A stretch of DNA of 61,294 nt from Verrucomicrobiales bacterium (GTDB lineage Bacteria > Verrucomicrobiota > Verrucomicrobiia > Limisphaerales > CAIMTB01), in contig JAEUHG010000144.1 of the NCBI GenBank assembly GCA_016795425.1, positions 1 through 61,294 of the forward strand. Direction: 5' to 3'. The notes beneath the pieces are model-generated. The model searched no databases, was not told where the DNA came from, and saw only the letters and a list, made by a program, of their open reading frames with translations. The position numbers and the translations under genes are program-made. Below, in pieces: positions 19,571-30,097 of this stretch; the first letter of the stretch is position 1, and every line of letters begins with the position of its first letter.

Positions 19571-22500
19571 TCAATTGCCGGAGTAGGAATAGGTGACAAA
19601 ATGCAATTTGATGTCCCGAACGGTTCGCAGGAGGCGATTGAGGCCTTCGTCGGGATCACGGAGCAGGGAATGACCGGGGATGACGAGTTTCCACCGGCTA
19701 TTCCAGGCCGATCGACCGACGAGGCGATTGTTGGTGTACTGCGAGCGTTGCAGCGTTCCGGCCGCACCGTAGAGGTTGGGCTCGAAGAAATCTGCAGAAG
19801 GCACCGGGCGAAACGCCTGGTGTTGGCGAGGTGCGAAGAGCGGTTCACTCAGGGAGTTCGCGGACAGTTGGAACCGTGAGCCATTCAGGTCGGTGCCGGA
19901 GATGTTGAAGGGCAGCGGTATGGCGACGTCCTCGACGGTCCAGGAGCGGAGACTGCTGGTGCCGTCGATCGGGGCGCGGCGCATGGAGTCGACACCGACC
20001 GGAATCAGGTACACTTCGGGAGTGGCGGCGAGGCCGAGCGGGTCGGTGAACCAGCCATCGGGATCGGGTGGGGATGCGCCGCCGGCGCCGGCGTTGGCGG
20101 CGGGTTTATCCATGCCTCGATAGCCTTCGAGCGCCACACCGACTCCGAAGATTTTGGTGGCGAAGGCGCTGGAACTGAAGGCGTGGTCGCCGGCGGCGAG
20201 GTCGCGGCCGAAGACGTTGACTCCTTGTCCGATGGTGGTGCTGAACGCGAGTACCAGGCCGGGAACGGGGAGGTTTTGGTTGGCGCCGATTTGAAGGCAG
20301 TGACGGCGGACGTCCTCGTCGGCGAGGACGTTGGGAAGTCGACCTTGGGCGAGCGCATCCATCCACTGAGCGTCGCTATTGGTGGAGGCAAGGATGCGGA
20401 ACAGTTCGGTGCGAAGGGAAAGGGTGGTGCCGTAAGCGTCGGGGCGATTGAACCCGAGTCGGCCCTTGAGCACATCCCAATCGGCCTTCATTTCGGCGAG
20501 GGCGCTGGAAAGGCCGGGATCGCCGGTGTTGCTGCCGGCGTACTGCGGTTCGGCATTGCGGACGACGCCCAGGGCGCGGGCGCTGAGGATACGTTGCACG
20601 AAGGACGCGCCGGCGGAGGAATCCAGCAGGCCGGTTTCGTAATCGTAGGCGTTGGCGGCGAGGAAGGCGTAGCGGGAGGCGAGGTCGAAGAGGGCTTTGT
20701 AACGCTCCAGCTTTTCGTTGCGGAAGAAGCGGAAGGCGGCATCGCGGGTGCGATAGCCCTGAATGACCGCGGCGGTGTGCTGTCGGTAGACTTCGCGTTC
20801 GGCTTGGAGGCGATCGCCCTGGGCGAGAAGGCTGCGGTAATGATTGACCGCGGCGTCGAGTTCCTCGAGGCGCTGGTTGATGGTGTGCAGCGTTCCCTGC
20901 AGTTCGCCGAGCAGGTTGTCGAGTTCGAGCACGGCGGCCTGCCGTTCAAGATCGCGCAGAAGCGGTTGGACCTCTTCGACGTCGCGGAAGCGGAGGGTGT
21001 TCTGGGTGGCAACGGTGAAGGCGCCGGTGGTGAATTCCTTGAGATAATTGATGGGACCCTTGGCGGACTTGGCCGAGGCATAGGCGGCGAGCACCGCGCC
21101 GCGAGCCGGCGAGGTGACGTCACCACCGAAGGCGGTGCCTGCGATCGTGGACCGGGGAATCGATTCGAGGGCGGTTCGGGTGGCATCCTCCAAGAGACTT
21201 CCCCAAGTCTCCAGCGCGAGATGCGCCATCTTGGTCACGAAGACAGCGCTTTCGAGTCCTGCCTGGATGGAGGCCTTCGTGAGGTCCAGGTGGTGGAGAT
21301 GGTGATACGCCGCTTCGTCCTGCTGGAACGTCTGCAGGGAGCGATCGAGTTTGCGTTTGAGGGTTTCATGGCTGGCCAAGGTTCCTAGAGCGGCCGCGCG
21401 CGCCAGGTGGATCCGTGAGATGGCTTCCTGGATTCTGCCCGGCGCGGTGCGGCGCCCGGTCCAGGTGGACGGCTTGACGAACGATCCGGAGCTATCGAGG
21501 GTGAATTCGACGTAATCGAGGTTGGGCCGGTAGCTGTTGGTGTCGTTGGCCACGGCCTGGCGAACAAAATCGAAGGTGGTCTTTTTGTCGCTGGCTTCGT
21601 AGGCGGGTGAGAAACCTTGGATATCAATGCGGAACTGGCGCGGTTCCGTGTTGGTGAGGAGACCCGGGAACGTGAGTTGAGGTGTTTCCGCGTAGGCAAA
21701 GTGAATGAGGTCGGGGCCGGAATAGCCCTGGTTGTAGGTGCCGTCGGGACCGATGTCTTCCGGGTAGGGAGTTCCGTAGAGATCGATGAGTGCGTTCTGA
21801 TAGGCGAGTTCCTGGCGCGCGACTCCCGCCTGAACCTCGGCAAGGGAGTCCTGCTCCGATCGCATCAGGCGGGTGACATCTTTGGCGTCGTCGAAGGCGG
21901 CGACGGCGTTGTTCAAGGCGGCCTTGGCACGGCCGTAGATCTGTTCGAAATGCGTCCCGTCGTCGGCGCCGACGATCGCGTTGGGATTGAGATCGAGGGC
22001 GAGGCTGCCACCGGAGAGACCCAGCGGGGTCAGGCCAGAGTCGGCGTTGTCCAGCGCCTGCTGAAGGTCGCGGCCCATGGTGGCAAGCTCAGTGAGTTCG
22101 GGGACGGTGGTGCGATCGACCTTCTGAATTCCCTGATGCGCGGGATCGGGATCGACGGCGGGCAGGATCGAATTCCCGATGATCCAGTGGAGATATTGAC
22201 CTTGGCCGATGCGGCTGGCCCAGTGGTCGAGTCCCCAATATTGGGTGCTGGGAAGGGTGCGACGGGTGTTGACGCGGGTGGGCGAGAACTGGGTCCAACC
22301 CTTGTCCTGGCCCGGGGACCCGTCCTTGCGCCAGGTGAGATCGAAGATTTGCCGTCCGACCCGGCTGACGGCGGCGGCGGCGGCGGCAAATTTGCGCTCG
22401 TCCTGGTAGTCGACGGAGACCGGTTGGCCGAGGACGGTCACGGCTTCGATGCGGGGCACCCAATCGAATTTATTGTTGAGGAGCAGGGCGTAGTAGCCCT

Positions 22501-25500
22501 TGAGGGCCGTGAGGTAATGGCCGTAGGCGTCGCCGTGTCCTTGCGGGAAGAGACGCGCAGCGTCGTCGGCATTGATCACGCCGTCGGGAGTCTGATCGGG
22601 ATTCTCCTGGATGTTGTAATTGACCGCGTAAACGACTTCGCCGGCGTCGATGCCGCGGGTGTAATTCCAAACCAAACGATTGTAGACCGGGCTGCGGTCG
22701 ACGCCGGGCTGCAGGAAATCGTCTCGACCGCGGAGCAGGGCGAGTTCCTCGTCGAGCAAGGAAGCGACCTGGCCCTTGAAGGCGATGAGGGACGTGGCGA
22801 TGTCGCCGTAGGTACGGTCGGCAGTGCCGATACCAATGGTGGGGTTGGACGCATCGGCCCAGGCCTCGTTGCCGACAATCATGTAGAGGTCATTGAGGTA
22901 ACCGGCGGCGAGCAGGAGGGCGTCATTGGCCGGTCCGTAGTTGATCCCGCCGTCGATGCTGAGCATGCGACCGCGGCGGAGGATCGTTTCGTAGATCTCG
23001 ATAAGTCCGTATTGGTTGATGCTTTCGAGATTAAGGGCGACCTCGCCTTCCCAGCGTGTGCCGGCGGAGGTGAGTAGACTCACATCCGTATTGACCCGAT
23101 TATTGAAGAGATCGGTGAGGCGTTGGTTGAAGGGGTTGAGGCCGGCCAAGGCGCGCTTGATCCAACCCTCGGCGAGCTGAGGCGTGGTCCATCGTGACCA
23201 ACCCGTGCCGAACGAGGCGTGGGTGGTGTTGGTCGCCCGATACCGCATGATGAAGTAATTGTCGCTGAGGGCACGAACATCGGCGGATTCTCCGATGATG
23301 GTGCGGAGGCCGTCGGGGTATTTCGAGGACTCGAGATTGAGCCACGGGCTGCCGGCGAGCCCGGTTTGATCGACGGCTTCAAGACCTTCGAGCTGAAGGT
23401 TGAATCGTTGCGGCGTTCCGGAAGTGGCGTCGGAATAGAACTGCACAGCGATTCGCTGGACGCCATCCACCTGGCCCCGATTCAGGATGGAGGGATCGAT
23501 GGAATAGGCCTTGGGCAGGGGAAGGATTCCCGCTGGGGGCGTGCCGATCGCGGTGTTGCCGCTGGCGAAGTTGACCGTGATGACGGGCTCGCCGTTGACG
23601 TAGATCCGCGCGGCGAGGAAGTCGTCGATGTCGAGGCTCAACCACAGCTGCGAGTAGGTGGCGGCGGGTACGGTGAATTCCCGGTAGAGGGTGCTTTGGG
23701 AGAGTTGGGCGTCGAACTCGGCCGGGATGGCTTCCCGGAGACCGCGCAGGGTGAAGGCGCCCCGGCTGAAGAGGACCTTAAGTCGGTCCGAGGCCGGGCC
23801 GTAGAGGGTTTGGCCCAACAATTCCACCGAGGAAAGCGTGGTGCCGTTGGACACTTCAGCGGAGGCGACGACCCAGGTTCCTGGGGGCAACATGTGAGGT
23901 CCGGGCGTCTGCAGTTCGTAAGTGGCTCCATTGCTGGTGTACGATGAGAACGGGATCGAACTGACCGCGACGACGCCTTGGCCCGGGAGGTTGACCGGAA
24001 TCGTTCGAGGCATCCCGATGTAGATGTTCGTGCGGACACCGTCCTGGGCGGTGGCCGGGAAGGTGAGGTGTTGCCAGGTGCCGTTGCCGAGGAGGAGGCG
24101 GCGGGTGGTTTGAAAGACTTGGGGCGGGAGTCCGTCCACTGGCGACGCGATCTTCCACTGAAACTCGAAATCCTTCACTCCGCCGGCCAAGTCCACGACC
24201 TGTTGGAGCGTGAGTTTCTCGCTGAGTGGGTTCTCGGGCGCGATGGCTTTGACCTCGCCGGCGTAGAGCACGTTGGTGACGCGCAGGACGTGGACACTGA
24301 CGGGGTCCTCACGTGGCGTGAAGGCGAGGCCGTTGCCGGCGACCAGGGTCACGTAACCTTGTCCTGGGCCGACAGCGGAAAGGGCGTAGGAATCGACCGC
24401 GACATCGTCATCGGTGACGGCGGCGAGGTCGCCGGGACCGGCGATGGCGGGGCCTTCGGCGGGAACATAAGTGCCCGGCTTTTGTGGGGATTCGACGTAT
24501 TTGACCATGGCGGTGCTCAGGGCCGCGATAGCGTCGTTCCATCGGCTGCGCGCCGGGTCGCTGGCCAGGCAGAGGTCCTGGAGCGTCGCGGCATCCTTGG
24601 GGCTCAGAACATTGAGATGGAGAACATCGTCGCCGACGGTTTCGTCCCTGAATTCACCCCGAAACACCAGTTTCCCGTACTTGCCCCGATTGGGATCGAG
24701 GAAGAAGCGTTCGCTCAGGTGCGGTGGAAGCAGCGGGAAGTAGGTGAGGCCCCGAGCCGTTTCTGTTTTCACGGAATCGGGGATTCGATCGAGCGCGGCC
24801 AGGTTGTTCGGCGCGGCGAGTTCGAATTCCTTCTCGCGGGTCGGATCGTGGAGACGAACGCTGACGCGATTGGGATCAGCGGCTTGGGATTGCTGGTAGA
24901 CGACCTCCAGACTGGACTGACCCCGAATGGCGGGGAGTCCGCGCTTCGGAAGCGTCAAGGTCTCCGCCATTTGCAGCACCGGTGTGGACGTGGGCCACAC
25001 GGGGCGATAGACGACCATCATGGCGTTGTTGTCGCCCTCAACGGGATTGGAACGGTTGCCGTATACGGGATCGCCGAGGTACAGGCCACTGGGATCGCGC
25101 GTGCGAAGGAACGGAGTGATGGTTCCTGCTGGCGGTTGATCCGCCAGGCTCAGCGATGGGAAGAAGAAGCCTGGGAGGGTGTTGTAATAGAACTGCATCT
25201 GCAGGTAGGGGGAGGCGGATCCGTCGTGGGGTCCCCGAACCACCCAGAGATCGCCTTTGCGATCCTGGAGCGTGAAGGCGCCGTGGCCAGTGCTTCCGGA
25301 GGCCGGAATCGGTTCCGCACGGAGGCGCCAACCGGCATACTGGTTGGCGGCGACGGTTCCCGAGGGAACAAAGATGGTCGAGGCCTGGCGTAGTTCATCC
25401 AGGTTGGTCAGTCCTTGGAGAAACGTGGCGATGTTCCCTGAGATTTTGGAACTCGTGAACGTCAGCACCTCGTCGGTGGTTTCGAAGTCCTCGACGTAGA

Positions 25501-28453
25501 GGTACTCGACGTCCAACGAGGTGGGGTTGACGGAAGCGGCGGACCATTCCCAGGCGGCGTTGAGGGATGGTGCGATGACATAGACCTTTTGGCCAACGGC
25601 CAACGGGAGGGCGCTGGGCACGGTGTAACGAATCGGTTGGCGCACGGTGAGTCGGTAGGTCCGGCGCGTGTGTTCGAGGCCGAAAAAGTCAATGAACGGA
25701 GAGGAACCCGTCTCGACCAGGTTCGACACGACCGGCAGCAAGGAGGCCGAAGACACTGAGGTTCCGCGACTGTCGGACACCAGACCGCGCAGGGATTGGC
25801 CGGGAATCGGGGTGTTGGTGGCGAAGAACCACTTGGTGGATTGCAGGTTGGGCGATTGCAGTGCGAGTTCGCGATGCCACGGTCGGAAGTGATGGGTCTC
25901 AACGGTCCTGATCTCAGCGGCGGCACCTCCCAGCGCCGTGGAACTCGCAACGGTGCGGAAATACTGTTCCTGGTTGAGACTGCGGGGCTCCGTGCCGACC
26001 ACTTTGGGACCAAGCGGTTTTGGCAGGAGAGGCAGGGGCATGGGGGCCTGCAGGATGGATCCGGCGACGACCGGGTAGTTGAAACTCACCGTTCCCTTTT
26101 CGCGCAGCACTTTGAAGGGTTCGACGGACGGACGGCCATCCTCGGCAATGTAGGAGACGAGAACGTAAGGCTCGGAGGTGGCGTCGGTACCGGTGACCAC
26201 GTTGAGATCATCGCGCAAGGCCCATGCCTGGCCGCCGAGCATAAGGGCATGTTCCTCGTTGGGGTTGAAGCCGGGGCGATTCCGGTCGTTTTGGAAGTAG
26301 ATCTCACCTTTGGCCACCAAGGATGGGAGCACGCCGCTGCCGGCATTGCTGGCCAGGATGATTTCTCGCGGACCGATCGGCCAGCGCACCTGGTAGCGAC
26401 CAATGACCGATGGCCAGCGGATGGTCTCGAAACCCGCGGTTGTCTGGGCGGCGTTAGGACGGAACCACCAGATCTCCAAGTGATCGTTCCCCGGGATGGA
26501 ATTGACTGGGATGATCGATCCAAGCTGGGCGGTATCGAATCCTGCGACGAACGGATCGGCATAAGCCGTGGCGTGAAAGAGGTCGCCTTCCTCGACTTTG
26601 ATATGGCCGGCGAGTTCGTCGCCGTAGGCATTCGACTCATCCGGAGGGGGAAGGATGCGCTGGCCCACCTCAACGGTCTGGTCAACCACTCGTGGTGCTG
26701 TCAGGGCGTTGGAGAACTGGAGCGTTCGGGTGGCGGAACTCCATCCGTCCAGGGTGGTGGCAATGGAGTCGGCGTCGTAGATGCCCGACTTCAGAGTGAC
26801 GTCGAGCCAGGAGAAGACGCGCTCGAACGCGACCTGGTCGCCGGCGTTGTATCGAATCAGGGCCCGATGAAGCGGTTGTGCCGGTGAAAGGTAGGTGTAG
26901 TAGCCGTAGGTCTCGGTGAGTTTGCCACGGGGTTGGTCAAGCGGGTCCTGGTACTCGATGACCGGTGCATTGGCCGTGGGAAGCGGAACGGCGGTGCGCC
27001 GAGCCTCCGACTCGGTGTCGACGAGCGGTCGGACATAGTGACTGTACCGGGCGATATCCGTCGGCCAAACGAGTTCGTAGCGACCGAGTAGGGATGGCCA
27101 CTTGAGGCCGACCAAGCCCGTCTCCATCCAATGGATGAAATAATCGTTAAGGTGGGTCGTTTCCCTGGCGGCGTAGAGCGTGGTTTCGTCCTTGCCCTCG
27201 ACACTGTGAATGTAGGCGAAAGTCGAACCACCGACTTGCTGAACGGGTTCGGCGGAGAGGGTGTCGGTGGTGCCGGGAGCGGGCGGCAGGATGCGATCGC
27301 CGAGTTCGACGCGGACATCGAGCGGGCTCGGTTGCTTGGTGACGTCAACGATTTCGAATCCGAGCTGTTCGCGGGTCTGTCCGTCGGCTCGGACGTCGCC
27401 GAGCAATTCGAGGAAGACGCGCCCCTCCTGATTGTAGGCATAGATGCTTCCCAGCTGCTGATCGTACCAGATCGTGCGGAGTTCCTGGAGCACCTGGTTG
27501 GTGCTTCCGTCGGTCGGACTGGTCTGGCCGGGACCCGAGTAGCTCTGAGAGACGGTCTTTGGAAAGTTGTTGTTGTAGACGATGTGAACGGCGCCGACGC
27601 GCGCGGTGGGAACGGCGACCGGTTTGCCCAGCAGGCCGAACTCGCGTTCGGTCCAGTACATGCGGCGGGGTGGTTTGACCGGGGTTCCGGACACCACATA
27701 GTTGACGGAGTAGAGACGAAAATAATTGCCGCCATTGACGAAGTAGTTCCCGGGGTTGGAGGCGAAATCAGGCGGCTGCGTCTGGGAGTAGGCGGCTTTG
27801 ATCCACCGAATGCTCATGGGACCCGCCTGAATGGCGTAGACCTTCTGCGAGTGCGGACTCCAGTAGTAGGGAGCGTTGGTATGTCGATTGGTCGTGTAGG
27901 GTTCGGGCAGCCAATAGGTCGAGCTCGGAACGGTGAGAGGCAAGCCATTCTCGTCCGTCGTCGGGGCGCTGACGATACTGCCGAACGGGAAGGACACCTG
28001 GCGTGAGAGGAAGGGCGATCCCACCTGCGTCTGGCGGAAGACCAAGATCACGGCGTCATTGGACCGGGCCAGGGGCAGACGCATTTCCGCGGCCAAGTTG
28101 CCCGAGAACGCGCCGTTCCCGGCCTTGAGGATGGGCGAATTACTGACAGAGATCCATTGGTTGGAGGTAAGTCCTGGCACGCCGCCGAAGGAAACGAATC
28201 CTCGAAATTGGTTGGTGGTGGGCAGCAGGGCGGATCCGGACTCATTACGATTCGTCATGCGGCCGTCCGACCCCGGGGGTTGATTCACCACGGAGGAAAT
28301 GGGGACGCCGCGCACGGATTGCAGATTCCAGATCGTATTGGGCTGGCGGATTTCGAGAGGCAGTGTGAGCGACTGGGCGCGGGCGATGGGCGCCACCGAA
28401 GCCAAACCGATCAGACTGACCGCGAACCATGAGAATCGGGAGAGCCGGTGCAT
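19571..28453 (-). CDS. giant secreted protein with long helical region and Tc-toxin-A-like C-terminus
   Basis: This 2960-residue protein has a signal peptide (SWFAVSLIGLASVAPIARAQ). The first 1700 residues are beta-rich. They include at least two copies of a unit with RILPP (near 390 and 597) ending in WPS-x-x-GRY-x-x-WP (near 455 and 682). Residues 1959-1981 resemble a dockerin-like loop (GVINADDAARLFPQG). From about 2170 to 2640 the chain is helical with coiled-coil stretches (LDNLLGELQGTLHTINQRLE), ending YKALFDLASRYAFLAANAYDYET. The last 250 residues are beta-rich and end W-x-L-x-IPG then TVRDIKLHFVTYSYSGN. Helices followed by such an ending recall the TcB-binding end of Tc-toxin A subunits; this is pattern resemblance only. 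Unlike Tc toxins it has a Sec signal. It is the core of a five-gene minus-strand set. Confidence 0.75.
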   Translation of the reverse strand: MHRLSRFSWFAVSLIGLASVAPIARAQSLTLPLEIRQPNTIWNLQSVRGVPISSVVNQPPGSDGRMTNRNESGSALLPTTNQFRGFVSFGGVPGLTSNQWISVSNSPILKAGNGAFSGNLAAEMRLPLARSNDAVILVFRQTQVGSPFLSRQVSFPFGSIVSAPTTDENGLPLTVPSSTYWLPEPYTTNRHTNAPYYWSPHSQKVYAIQAGPMSIRWIKAAYSQTQPPDFASNPGNYFVNGGNYFRLYSVNYVVSGTPVKPPRRMYWTEREFGLLGKPVAVPTARVGAVHIVYNNNFPKTVSQSYSGPGQTSPTDGSTNQVLQELRTIWYDQQLGSIYAYNQEGRVFLELLGDVRADGQTREQLGFEIVDVTKQPSPLDVRVELGDRILPPAPGTTDTLSAEPVQQVGGSTFAYIHSVEGKDETTLYAARETTHLNDYFIHWMETGLVGLKWPSLLGRYELVWPTDIARYSHYVRPLVDTESEARRTAVPLPTANAPVIEYQDPLDQPRGKLTETYGYYTYLSPAQPLHRALIRYNAGDQVAFERVFSWLDVTLKSGIYDADSIATTLDGWSSATRTLQFSNALTAPRVVDQTVEVGQRILPPPDESNAYGDELAGHIKVEEGDLFHATAYADPFVAGFDTAQLGSIIPVNSIPGNDHLEIWWFRPNAAQTTAGFETIRWPSVIGRYQVRWPIGPREIILASNAGSGVLPSLVAKGEIYFQNDRNRPGFNPNEEHALMLGGQAWALRDDLNVVTGTDATSEPYVLVSYIAEDGRPSVEPFKVLREKGTVSFNYPVVAGSILQAPMPLPLLPKPLGPKVVGTEPRSLNQEQYFRTVASSTALGGAAAEIRTVETHHFRPWHRELALQSPNLQSTKWFFATNTPIPGQSLRGLVSDSRGTSVSSASLLPVVSNLVETGSSPFIDFFGLEHTRRTYRLTVRQPIRYTVPSALPLAVGQKVYVIAPSLNAAWEWSAASVNPTSLDVEYLYVEDFETTDEVLTFTSSKISGNIATFLQGLTNLDELRQASTIFVPSGTVAANQYAGWRLRAEPIPASGSTGHGAFTLQDRKGDLWVVRGPHDGSASPYLQMQFYYNTLPGFFFPSLSLADQPPAGTITPFLRTRDPSGLYLGDPVYGNRSNPVEGDNNAMMVVYRPVWPTSTPVLQMAETLTLPKRGLPAIRGQSSLEVVYQQSQAADPNRVSVRLHDPTREKEFELAAPNNLAALDRIPDSVKTETARGLTYFPLLPPHLSERFFLDPNRGKYGKLVFRGEFRDETVGDDVLHLNVLSPKDAATLQDLCLASDPARSRWNDAIAALSTAMVKYVESPQKPGTYVPAEGPAIAGPGDLAAVTDDDVAVDSYALSAVGPGQGYVTLVAGNGLAFTPREDPVSVHVLRVTNVLYAGEVKAIAPENPLSEKLTLQQVVDLAGGVKDFEFQWKIASPVDGLPPQVFQTTRRLLLGNGTWQHLTFPATAQDGVRTNIYIGMPRTIPVNLPGQGVVAVSSIPFSSYTSNGATYELQTPGPHMLPPGTWVVASAEVSNGTTLSSVELLGQTLYGPASDRLKVLFSRGAFTLRGLREAIPAEFDAQLSQSTLYREFTVPAATYSQLWLSLDIDDFLAARIYVNGEPVITVNFASGNTAIGTPPAGILPLPKAYSIDPSILNRGQVDGVQRIAVQFYSDATSGTPQRFNLQLEGLEAVDQTGLAGSPWLNLESSKYPDGLRTIIGESADVRALSDNYFIMRYRATNTTHASFGTGWSRWTTPQLAEGWIKRALAGLNPFNQRLTDLFNNRVNTDVSLLTSAGTRWEGEVALNLESINQYGLIEIYETILRRGRMLSIDGGINYGPANDALLLAAGYLNDLYMIVGNEAWADASNPTIGIGTADRTYGDIATSLIAFKGQVASLLDEELALLRGRDDFLQPGVDRSPVYNRLVWNYTRGIDAGEVVYAVNYNIQENPDQTPDGVINADDAARLFPQGHGDAYGHYLTALKGYYALLLNNKFDWVPRIEAVTVLGQPVSVDYQDERKFAAAAAAVSRVGRQIFDLTWRKDGSPGQDKGWTQFSPTRVNTRRTLPSTQYWGLDHWASRIGQGQYLHWIIGNSILPAVDPDPAHQGIQKVDRTTVPELTELATMGRDLQQALDNADSGLTPLGLSGGSLALDLNPNAIVGADDGTHFEQIYGRAKAALNNAVAAFDDAKDVTRLMRSEQDSLAEVQAGVARQELAYQNALIDLYGTPYPEDIGPDGTYNQGYSGPDLIHFAYAETPQLTFPGLLTNTEPRQFRIDIQGFSPAYEASDKKTTFDFVRQAVANDTNSYRPNLDYVEFTLDSSGSFVKPSTWTGRRTAPGRIQEAISRIHLARAAALGTLASHETLKRKLDRSLQTFQQDEAAYHHLHHLDLTKASIQAGLESAVFVTKMAHLALETWGSLLEDATRTALESIPRSTIAGTAFGGDVTSPARGAVLAAYASAKSAKGPINYLKEFTTGAFTVATQNTLRFRDVEEVQPLLRDLERQAAVLELDNLLGELQGTLHTINQRLEELDAAVNHYRSLLAQGDRLQAEREVYRQHTAAVIQGYRTRDAAFRFFRNEKLERYKALFDLASRYAFLAANAYDYETGLLDSSAGASFVQRILSARALGVVRNAEPQYAGSNTGDPGLSSALAEMKADWDVLKGRLGFNRPDAYGTTLSLRTELFRILASTNSDAQWMDALAQGRLPNVLADEDVRRHCLQIGANQNLPVPGLVLAFSTTIGQGVNVFGRDLAAGDHAFSSSAFATKIFGVGVALEGYRGMDKPAANAGAGGASPPDPDGWFTDPLGLAATPEVYLIPVGVDSMRRAPIDGTSSLRSWTVEDVAIPLPFNISGTDLNGSRFQLSANSLSEPLFAPRQHQAFRPVPSADFFEPNLYGAAGTLQRSQYTNNRLVGRSAWNSRWKLVIPGHSLLRDPDEGLNRLLRTVRDIKLHFVTYSYSGN

Positions 28454-28546
28454 AGGTAAGTTCCCTGGGGGCAGGATTGGACCAATCGCGCGTCAGGCGA
28501 CGGGATGGACGGGATGGGGAAGGACGGATTACGAGATGCTTCCGAC

Positions 28547-29971
28547 TTAGAAGGACGAGTCATCGGTCACCAGGTCGCGAATGACGCGCATGAGATTCAC
28601 GGTCCAGGTCTCCTCGGAATTATGGGAACGAAAATCGACTTCGAGGAACCAGTTGGGACTGGTGGTGCTGGTGACGGCGCGGCAGCGGATCAGGTTGCCG
28701 GAAGAGCCGAATTCGTTGATGTCGCCGTCCTTCGCGTAGAAGCCGACGACGGAGACCACGTACTTGTTGGTGGGCCAGCCGGTGTCGGTGGAGGTGTTTC
28801 CGCTGACCGTCAGGGTTTTGAAGGCGAAGGGTCTCTCCCCCTTGATCTTGATGTCACCATTCACATCCAGCTTGGCGCTGGGAGAAAGCGTTCCGAGACC
28901 GAGATTTCCGTTGCCCCTAAGTGAAAAATGTTCGGCGGTGCCGTAGAACATTCGGATGCGATCATTCTGGGTATCGATGGTCCAGGAGGTGTTGGTTCCA
29001 GAGCCCAACAAATTGATCTCCCCTCCTTCGCCGGTGCTGTTTTGGGCTTCAACGGTGAGGTACCCGACGCGTGCCGAGCCGTTGACTTGAAGACGATCGG
29101 TGGGTGTGGACGTGCCAATGCCGAGGTTGCCGTTGTTCAGAAGGGAGAAGCGTTCGCCGACCGAGGGCACGAACATGCGTAGCCGGCCTGAGAAGTTGTC
29201 GATGTGCCAATTGTTATTCGCGCCGGAACCCTTGAGGAGCAACTCTCCTCCTTCATTACCGCCGTCTCCGGGTTCGACTGTGAGGTACCCGACCTGTGCG
29301 ATACCGTTGACTTGGAGCTTGTTTGTGGGGTTGGAGACGCCGATGCCGACGTTGGCATTCATGACTTGGTTCCCGGTGAAAGTGTTTCCACCCGCGCGCA
29401 ACGCCACGTTGGTGCTTAAGCGGGAGTCCGCGACCGTGCCGCTCGACAGCGCGGCGCCGTCGACACTCAGTGCTTTGTTGGCGAGGAAGGCGTAAGGAGA
29501 AGTCAGCAGTCGGATGCGGGGGAGGATGTCGACATCGGCGGGCGGATTGCCGGCACCGATTCCTTTGACGGTAAGGCCGATCCAGCGATCGGATGCGGTG
29601 GCATTGGTGAAGATCGTGGAGAGCGGTGGACGGTTTTCGCTGATGCTGGCGCCTTCTCCCAGCAGCACCGAGAAATAGCCCTTGTCGACAGTCACCGTCT
29701 GTTGCTCGGTCCAGAGCCGATTGGCGGCGCCGCTGGCGGTGGCGTCGTTCCAGATGCGGAAGATGATGTCGTAATTCTTGGGATTGGTGGCGCCGAGTGG
29801 GTTGCCGTTTCCGTCGACCACATAGCCTTGGTAGGTCATGCGTTCCGGGGGCGTCGCGGTGGCTTGGGCGCGGGCTTCGGTGCTCGGCAGGGTGAAAACG
29901 GCGGCGAGGGCCAGTGCACCCAGGGTGGTGTTCAACCAATGGAAGATGGAGGAGTCTGAGGTCGAGGTCAT
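28547..29971 (-). CDS. secreted phage-fibre-like repeat protein
   Basis: This 474-residue protein has a signal peptide (NTTLGALALAAVFTLPSTEARA). Residues about 40-170 form a domain found before fibre repeats (ERMTYQGYVVDGNGNPLG ... LLTSPYAFLANKAL). Residues 190-400 contain repeated NG-NLGIGTS-P-DRLQVNGSARVGYLTVE units, a pattern of tail-fibre and S74-chaperone-associated proteins. No S74 peptidase motif is seen at the end. Its C-terminus (WFLEVDFRSHNSEETWTVNLMRV) resembles a receptor-binding or trimerising knob. It lies 93 bases before the giant gene and is probably co-transcribed. A trimeric fibre is a plausible structure. Confidence 0.7.
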   Translation of the reverse strand: MTSTSDSSIFHWLNTTLGALALAAVFTLPSTEARAQATATPPERMTYQGYVVDGNGNPLGATNPKNYDIIFRIWNDATASGAANRLWTEQQTVTVDKGYFSVLLGEGASISENRPPLSTIFTNATASDRWIGLTVKGIGAGNPPADVDILPRIRLLTSPYAFLANKALSVDGAALSSGTVADSRLSTNVALRAGGNTFTGNQVMNANVGIGVSNPTNKLQVNGIAQVGYLTVEPGDGGNEGGELLLKGSGANNNWHIDNFSGRLRMFVPSVGERFSLLNNGNLGIGTSTPTDRLQVNGSARVGYLTVEAQNSTGEGGEINLLGSGTNTSWTIDTQNDRIRMFYGTAEHFSLRGNGNLGLGTLSPSAKLDVNGDIKIKGERPFAFKTLTVSGNTSTDTGWPTNKYVVSVVGFYAKDGDINEFGSSGNLIRCRAVTSTTSPNWFLEVDFRSHNSEETWTVNLMRVIRDLVTDDSSF

Positions 29972-30097
29972 GGGATCGGGAGGGATGAGGTCGGGGTTGG
30001 GATGATCAATGGGTAAGCGTCACATGCGTCGAGGTGGGGGTTGACGGTTGCCTTTGCGAGACCTTCGCCAGGCCACCTCTGAAAGCGATCAGGGAAG

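Noticed and set aside
20183..21388. Plus-strand open frame of about 400 codons opposite the giant gene
   Set aside because: Composition (Gly/Glu/Val-rich) is the mirror of the giant's coding strand; no motif, no ribosome site.
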